Shown: in pieces, positions 7,306 to 11,543 of the stretch | Layout of the letters: every line of letters starts with the position of its first letter | How positions within the stretch are numbered: the stretch's first letter is position 1 | The notes under the pieces: model-generated | What the model saw: only the letters and a program-made list of their open reading frames with translations | The model's database searches: none | What the model was told of the DNA's origin: nothing | DNA from: Betaproteobacteria bacterium | Lineage (GTDB): Bacteria; Pseudomonadota; Gammaproteobacteria; Burkholderiales; Burkholderiaceae | Direction of reading: 5' to 3' | Assembly: GCA_947468785.1 (NCBI GenBank) | Contig: CANIMS010000026.1 | Span: 1-11,543, forward strand | DNA: 11,543 nucleotides | Position numbers and translations under genes: made by a program

Positions 7306-8312
7306 TATGAGAGGTGTCTTCTCTGGTTCACCGCTAGTTGATAAGCTAGGCGCAAAGCTTGAAGCATGCTGCCAGCATCGGCAGTACCAGAACCTGCGAT
7401 ATCTAAAGCAGTACCGTGATCTACTGAAGTACGAATTACCGGCAAACCTAAAGTGACATTTACACCGGCACCAAAGCTAACAAACTTAAAGGGCGCAAGA
7501 CCCTGATCGTGGTACATCGCAATAAATGCATCCACCTTTTCTAGAACACTTGCATCAAACATGGTGTCGCCAGGATAAGGGCCAGATATAGCTATCCCTA
7601 AATTCTGAGCGACTTTAATAGCTGGGGTAATTACTTCAATCTCTTCGCGACCTAAGTACCCAGCTTCACCTGCATGAGGATTTAAACCAGCCATGCGGAT
7701 CACTGGCTTTGCAATTCCAAAGCGGTCTTGCAAATCTTTAGCAACAATTTGAATGGTTTTTAGAATAAGGTCTTGATTGAGAGTTGCTGATACTGCCTGT
7801 AAGGGAATATGGGTGGTGACTAGCGCAACCCGTAAATCTCTTACCTGCTTTAACCCCAAGAACCCTTTAGGCAACGGTGCGCAAAGCATCATGACCACCT
7901 GCTCAACACCACAAGCTTGCGCTAGATACTCGGTGTGCCCAGAAAATTTAATGCCAGCATCATTGATCACGCTTTTTTGCACAGGCGCAGTCACCATAGC
8001 ATCAAAGCGCTTTTGAATGCAGCCCTTGAGCGCTAGATCTAATAGCTTAGTTACATACTCGGCATTATCTGTATTTAACACTCCCACTTGAACGGGGCTT
8101 TTCAACTGGACAGATTCAAATTTCAGACGATCTAATACGCTAGGGTTAGTTTGCTTGGGTATGGAAAATAAATCAGAATCGCCAAGCAAAGTCAGTTGAG
8201 CATCTTCTTGCTCTGCTAAAAAATCAAGAGCAGCGCTTAATGAAACTTCTGGCCCAATACCAGCTGGCTCACCAGTCGTAATAACGAGATTAACGGGTGC
8301 TAGATGCGGCAT
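7305..8312 (-). CDS. pdxA: 4-hydroxythreonine-4-phosphate dehydrogenase
   Basis: PdxA oxidises 4-phosphohydroxy-L-threonine in the DXP-dependent route to pyridoxal phosphate (vitamin B6), in the cytoplasm. The 335-residue product has the family length. TTGEPAGIGPEV (12-23) opens the fold. Substrate-binding His126-Thr127 lies in FSGHTEYLA. The three metal ligands are His168 (VTTHIPL), His213 (GLNPHAGE) and His268 (MYHDQGLAPFK). Lys276, Asn285 and Arg294 match the remaining E. coli substrate residues, each shifted by two. Between His126 and His168 there are 42 positions against 30 in E. coli, so a loop of about 12 residues is inserted around 144-158. The ATG start gives the expected short N-terminus but lies inside surA, producing a 23-base overlap. 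No good ribosome binding site is visible, which suggests coupling to surA. Confidence 0.96.
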   Translation of the reverse strand: MPHLAPVNLVITTGEPAGIGPEVSLSAALDFLAEQEDAQLTLLGDSDLFSIPKQTNPSVLDRLKFESVQLKSPVQVGVLNTDNAEYVTKLLDLALKGCIQKRFDAMVTAPVQKSVINDAGIKFSGHTEYLAQACGVEQVVMMLCAPLPKGFLGLKQVRDLRVALVTTHIPLQAVSATLNQDLILKTIQIVAKDLQDRFGIAKPVIRMAGLNPHAGEAGYLGREEIEVITPAIKVAQNLGIAISGPYPGDTMFDASVLEKVDAFIAMYHDQGLAPFKFVSFGAGVNVTLGLPVIRTSVDHGTALDIAGSGTADAGSMLQALRLAYQLAVNQRRHLS

Positions 8313-9777
8313 CTTCTGAGTTAAGAATTTTCACCGTAGCACTATCGCGTAATTCACGAATCCAATCCTGATATGCCTGCTCGTATTTACGCTCACGAAT
8401 ATTGGCACGTGCAAACTGTCGCTGCTTTTCAACAGTAAGCTCTCCCTGGCGACGCTCCATCACCTGAATTAAATGCCAACCGAATTCTGATTTGACTGGA
8501 TTGCTAACTTCTCCAATTTGGAGGCGATTCATAGCTTGCTCAAATTCAGGAACTAAATCGCCTGGACTCATCCAACCAAGCTCGCCGCCGTTGGCAGCCG
8601 AACCATCTTCCGAGAATTTCTTGGCTAAATCAGCAAAATCAGCAGTCTTTGCGCGTACTTGATCACGATAGCCTTGTAAACGTCTTTCAGCATCCTGATC
8701 AGTAAATCCAGTACGAGTCCTAAGTAATATGTGACGTGACATGGTTTGCGTAATCGGGATGGCTTTGGGTGGAGTTAAAGCAATCTCAGGTGGAGGCGCC
8801 TCTTGTGCAGGCGCTGCGGCTACTAGCGTCCTTCGGTCTAATACTTTTAAGACGTGAAATCCAGCAGGACTTTTTACAACCGCTTTAGCGGTTTGACCGC
8901 TGCCTATATTACGAACGGCATCATAGAATAATTGCGGCAAGCGATCTGGAGTTCGATAACCAAGCTCCTGAACCTTAATCTTGGGATTTTCTTTTGCGGC
9001 CAACTCACCCAGCTGCATAAAGTCAACATCACCCCTAGCAGAGGCTAAAAGGGCGTCCGCTTTCTTCTTTGCTTCTGCCTGTGCACTAACGCCAGCGCTA
9101 GCATCAACAGGGATAAAGATCTGAGCTAAAGCAATCTCTTCTGGGCCACCACTCACTGCGGGTGCCGCAGTACTCGGAGCAACCCCTTGCCCTGTAATGG
9201 CACGCGCACGTTCTGAAATAAAGTTGTCAACCTCAGCATCAGAAATCTTAATTCGACCATCCACCTCGCGCTCACGAAAGCGAGTAAGAACGATATCTTC
9301 ACGCAAGTTTTCTCTATATCGCTCAAATGACATACCAGAGGCAACTACTTTAGCTTTGAACTCTGCAAGGCTTGCTTTATTTTTTGCAGCAATATCTCCA
9401 ATAATTTTGTCTAATTCTTTATTGGTAACCCTGAAACCTTCTTGCTCAGCATTTTGTAATTGAATTTTTTCAACAATCAAACGCTCTAATACTGCTTTTC
9501 TAAATTCAGCGTCATCTGCTACCTTTATGCCTTGATTTTGCAAAGCAGCAATTCGATCATCAATTTCCTTACGGGTAATGAAACCTGTATTCACTACCGC
9601 TGCAACACCATCAATATTCCGAATCTTATTATCTACAGGAGCTGGGGCAGGCGCAGAAACTTTAGGAGCAGTTTTCTTGCTAGCATCTTGAGCAAAAGAC
9701 GAGTTCACCAATGCTGAACTGATCAGCAGAAAAGCACAAGCAATAGAGCGCTTTAGATATTTCTTACAAAAGATCAT
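8290..9777 (-). CDS. surA: Periplasmic chaperone / peptidyl-prolyl isomerase SurA
   Basis: SurA escorts outer-membrane proteins, including LptD, through the periplasm to the BAM complex. The 495-residue precursor begins with a signal peptide: basic residues at 5-10, a hydrophobic core at about 12-24 and a likely cut after Ala29 (SSFA/QD). An Ala/Pro-rich linker (about 36-48) leads into the N-terminal chaperone domain (54-180). Two parvulin domains follow. The first (about 214-315) lacks the usual GG-LGW signature. The second (about 345-443) has SRHILLR, FSEDGSAANGGELGWMSPGD and SEFGWHLIQV and is probably the active isomerase. Ala/Pro linkers at about 198-212 and 319-339 separate the domains, making the protein longer than E. 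coli SurA (428). The start overlaps the lptD stop in an ATGA (9774-9777). The last 7 codons and the stop overlap pdxA. Confidence 0.96.
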   Translation of the reverse strand: MIFCKKYLKRSIACAFLLISSALVNSSFAQDASKKTAPKVSAPAPAPVDNKIRNIDGVAAVVNTGFITRKEIDDRIAALQNQGIKVADDAEFRKAVLERLIVEKIQLQNAEQEGFRVTNKELDKIIGDIAAKNKASLAEFKAKVVASGMSFERYRENLREDIVLTRFREREVDGRIKISDAEVDNFISERARAITGQGVAPSTAAPAVSGGPEEIALAQIFIPVDASAGVSAQAEAKKKADALLASARGDVDFMQLGELAAKENPKIKVQELGYRTPDRLPQLFYDAVRNIGSGQTAKAVVKSPAGFHVLKVLDRRTLVAAAPAQEAPPPEIALTPPKAIPITQTMSRHILLRTRTGFTDQDAERRLQGYRDQVRAKTADFADLAKKFSEDGSAANGGELGWMSPGDLVPEFEQAMNRLQIGEVSNPVKSEFGWHLIQVMERRQGELTVEKQRQFARANIRERKYEQAYQDWIRELRDSATVKILNSEDAASSTR

Positions 9778-11543
9778 TGGTAATTCTCATAAGTTGAAGC
9801 TGGCAAAGGTTTAGGTGTAGGCAAATAACCAGGAACGTTTAATTTCATCAAATCTACAGGATTGTCTCCCGCGACACCAAGACCTCTGAACTCAACTTGA
9901 AACAAGATTTGCGTAGTCGTGTTGTTATTCAATAGCAATTGAGAATAGGCGCTACGGAAAACAATGCAGTCACGGACATACTCAAGCGCTACTAAGGTAT
10001 TCAAAGTCTTGGTTGTAAGCGCATCATACCCCCAACGGCCAACTAAAGAAATCTCCCTTGTAACCGGCCATTGACCAGAAATATTATATTGATCTGTCGT
10101 AGTTGCCGCCGTGGTTCCAATTGGATTAAACGGGGTTGCTTGAATAGGCGGCTGCCAAACATTACGATAACCAAAATTAAGACTGCGCCCAGGAGTCGGG
10201 CGCCAACTACCACCAACCGTTGTCTGTACAAAGCGATTTAATTGGGTGTTGTACTGCCCAAAAACATCCGCATTGAAATTACCCATTAATCGAACAGAGG
10301 CAGCTGCCAAGGTGTCGGAATAGGCTGTTGGGCTAGCGATATTTCCAGTCAAGCCGACTTTCTGTGGGGAGAACTGCTGTTGCTGCGCTAAAGTAATGAC
10401 AGCTCTTTCTGCACCTGTATTTGCTTCGGTAATTCGACTAGTTAAACCTGCGGTCAATTTATTATTGTCAGAAATACGGTCATTACCAATAAAAGTGTTC
10501 TCACTAAAAATCTGTCCAATACCAAATCCCTGATCTGCTGTATCAAATAATGGAGTATTCGCCTGATTCACGTAAGGTGTATAGACATATAAGGCACGCG
10601 GTTCAAGACTGAGCAACATATTCTGTCCGAAAAAACTACCCATCTCCAAGGCATCTCTTTCGAATGCCAAACCAGTATCTAAACTAGCGGTAGGTATTAA
10701 GAAGCCTTGGGCTGGCAAATACCCAGGTTGATACGCAGTTGCGCTATAGGTATTGGACTGGACGCTTAACTTAGGCCGGATATAGTATCCAGGCGTAATC
10801 GTCGGATACTCTAAAACACCTTTCACTACCGTACGATCAGCTTGACTAAATATGCCAGGCGCCGTATTCGGAATACTGCTCGCGATATTGTATGAAAACC
10901 GAGTGAAATCGGTCGATACCATCGAAGTGGGGCCTGTAGGCAGAGTGATATAGCGACCATCCGTACCTGAGGCTGGGGGCACCAAATTACTACGATAGAT
11001 TGCTGTTACCTGAGGCAAAACGTTATATGGCGCTCCGACCGTACTGGGCAAGTTAGGTTGCAGCGTCTGGAAAGTCATCGCTCTAGCAGAGACGGTCCAA
11101 TTACTCAATCTTGAGGGCAGTTGCGATACCGCGCCCACCTCCTGACGGAACTGGCTTGTCACTGCACCTGCCACCGTTTGCGAAAAGTCGGTTGGATACA
11201 AATTATCTGAAACTTTAGCGGCATTGATAAATGCGTTGACTGAACCCGGACCACCCATAGGGGATCCCAACAAAGTTTGACGTTGTTGCCAGTCATAACG
11301 CCAACGACTAATTCCGCCTGCTTTTTGATCGCTCGGTAAATAATCACCCATCACATTGCCGTTATAGGTGGTATCAATAAAGCGATAGCCAGCACCTAAC
11401 TGCACTCCGCGTTGACTCATATAACGCGGCATGATTGTTAAATCCCGATTCGGGGCAATATTGACGTAGTAGGGTTGAGTAATATCAAAACCATTTTTAG
11501 AGTTATATCCCGCAATTGGAGGAAGAATTCCTGAGCGCCTCTC
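9774..11543 (-). CDS. lptD: LPS-assembly outer-membrane protein LptD, C-terminal part (5' end outside window)
   Basis: LptD is the outer-membrane beta-barrel that, with lipoprotein LptE, inserts LPS into the outer leaflet. The frame is open to the window edge, so 589 C-terminal residues are visible. They start at the barrel entry with ERRSGILPP, then NGFDITQPYYVNIAPNRDL and PRYMSQRGVQLGAGYRF, which closely follow LptD of E. coli (PYYFNIAPNRDLTLTPRYMS, from memory). The rest is alternating strand-like sequence rich in aromatic, Ser and Thr residues without membrane helices. The terminal region has YVRDCIVFRSAY, EFRGLGVAGDNP and NVPGY, followed by a Pro-rich tail of about 16 residues. Only one cysteine occurs in the visible part (codon 9966-9968), where E. 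coli has a Cys-Cys pair. An ATG at 11432 is internal and not the true start. The gene is translationally coupled to surA, its own chaperone, through ATGA. Confidence 0.95.
   Translation of the reverse strand, partial: ERRSGILPPIAGYNSKNGFDITQPYYVNIAPNRDLTIMPRYMSQRGVQLGAGYRFIDTTYNGNVMGDYLPSDQKAGGISRWRYDWQQRQTLLGSPMGGPGSVNAFINAAKVSDNLYPTDFSQTVAGAVTSQFRQEVGAVSQLPSRLSNWTVSARAMTFQTLQPNLPSTVGAPYNVLPQVTAIYRSNLVPPASGTDGRYITLPTGPTSMVSTDFTRFSYNIASSIPNTAPGIFSQADRTVVKGVLEYPTITPGYYIRPKLSVQSNTYSATAYQPGYLPAQGFLIPTASLDTGLAFERDALEMGSFFGQNMLLSLEPRALYVYTPYVNQANTPLFDTADQGFGIGQIFSENTFIGNDRISDNNKLTAGLTSRITEANTGAERAVITLAQQQQFSPQKVGLTGNIASPTAYSDTLAAASVRLMGNFNADVFGQYNTQLNRFVQTTVGGSWRPTPGRSLNFGYRNVWQPPIQATPFNPIGTTAATTTDQYNISGQWPVTREISLVGRWGYDALTTKTLNTLVALEYVRDCIVFRSAYSQLLLNNNTTTQILFQVEFRGLGVAGDNPVDLMKLNVPGYLPTPKPLPASTYENYQ

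Noticed and set aside
7777..8016. A 79-codon open frame on the + strand opposite pdxA
   Set aside because: It overlaps the conserved metal-binding region of PdxA and its translation looks like no protein I know.
8290..8312. Moving the pdxA start downstream to remove the overlap with surA
   Set aside because: No good start codon lies before the conserved TTGEPAGIGP block, and the N-terminus from 8312 has the length expected for the family.
9774..11432. Taking the ATG at 11432 as the start of lptD
   Set aside because: The frame stays open to the window edge, and the residues before this Met are conserved LptD barrel sequence, so the Met is internal.

Overview
The window is a densely packed stretch of housekeeping and cell-envelope genes from a Gram-negative bacterium, most likely a betaproteobacterium of the order Burkholderiales. 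LptD, SurA, Lnt and a GmhB of the LPS-heptose pathway imply an outer membrane carrying LPS. The order lnt-glyQ-glyS-gmhB-plsC facing lptD-surA-pdxA-rsmA, the two-subunit glycyl-tRNA synthetase and the protein sequence style all fit that group. Base composition by eye is below 50% GC, with frequent TTA, AAA and ATT codons. This is lower than most Burkholderiales and suggests a Polynucleobacter-like lineage. The taxonomic call is inference from memory, not a search.

Layout: there are two convergent gene runs. On the + strand, positions 1-6513 hold corC (5' end outside the window), lnt, glyQ, glyS, gmhB and plsC. On the - strand, read from 11543 down to 6529, are lptD (5' end outside the window), surA, pdxA and rsmA. 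The runs meet tail to tail with only 15 bases between plsC and rsmA, and I see no intrinsic terminator there. Gaps are tiny: 8, 60, 13, -4 (overlap) and 4 bases on the + run, and overlaps of 4, 23 and 1 bases on the - run. The only intergenic stretch of note is the 60-base leader before glyQ. No stretch of 300 bases lacks a gene. I found no tRNA or rRNA gene, insertion sequence, CRISPR array or phage gene.

Functionally, most genes serve envelope assembly. Lnt completes lipoprotein acylation, which known biology links to LptD through the lipoprotein LptE. GmhB makes a precursor of the LPS inner-core heptose. PlsC makes phosphatidic acid for phospholipids. LptD is the outer-membrane LPS translocon, and SurA is the periplasmic chaperone that helps LptD fold. 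Embedded among them are translation genes (glyQ, glyS, rsmA) and one vitamin B6 gene (pdxA). The lptD-surA-pdxA-rsmA order is the same as in Escherichia coli.

I do not see an undescribed system here; this is a conserved core-genome segment. The points worth a second look are fine-scale: the lone cysteine in the LptD barrel, the HX4E acyltransferase motif, a PdxA loop insertion, the surA tail running into pdxA, the alternative hairpins before glyQ, and the terminator-poor convergent junction.
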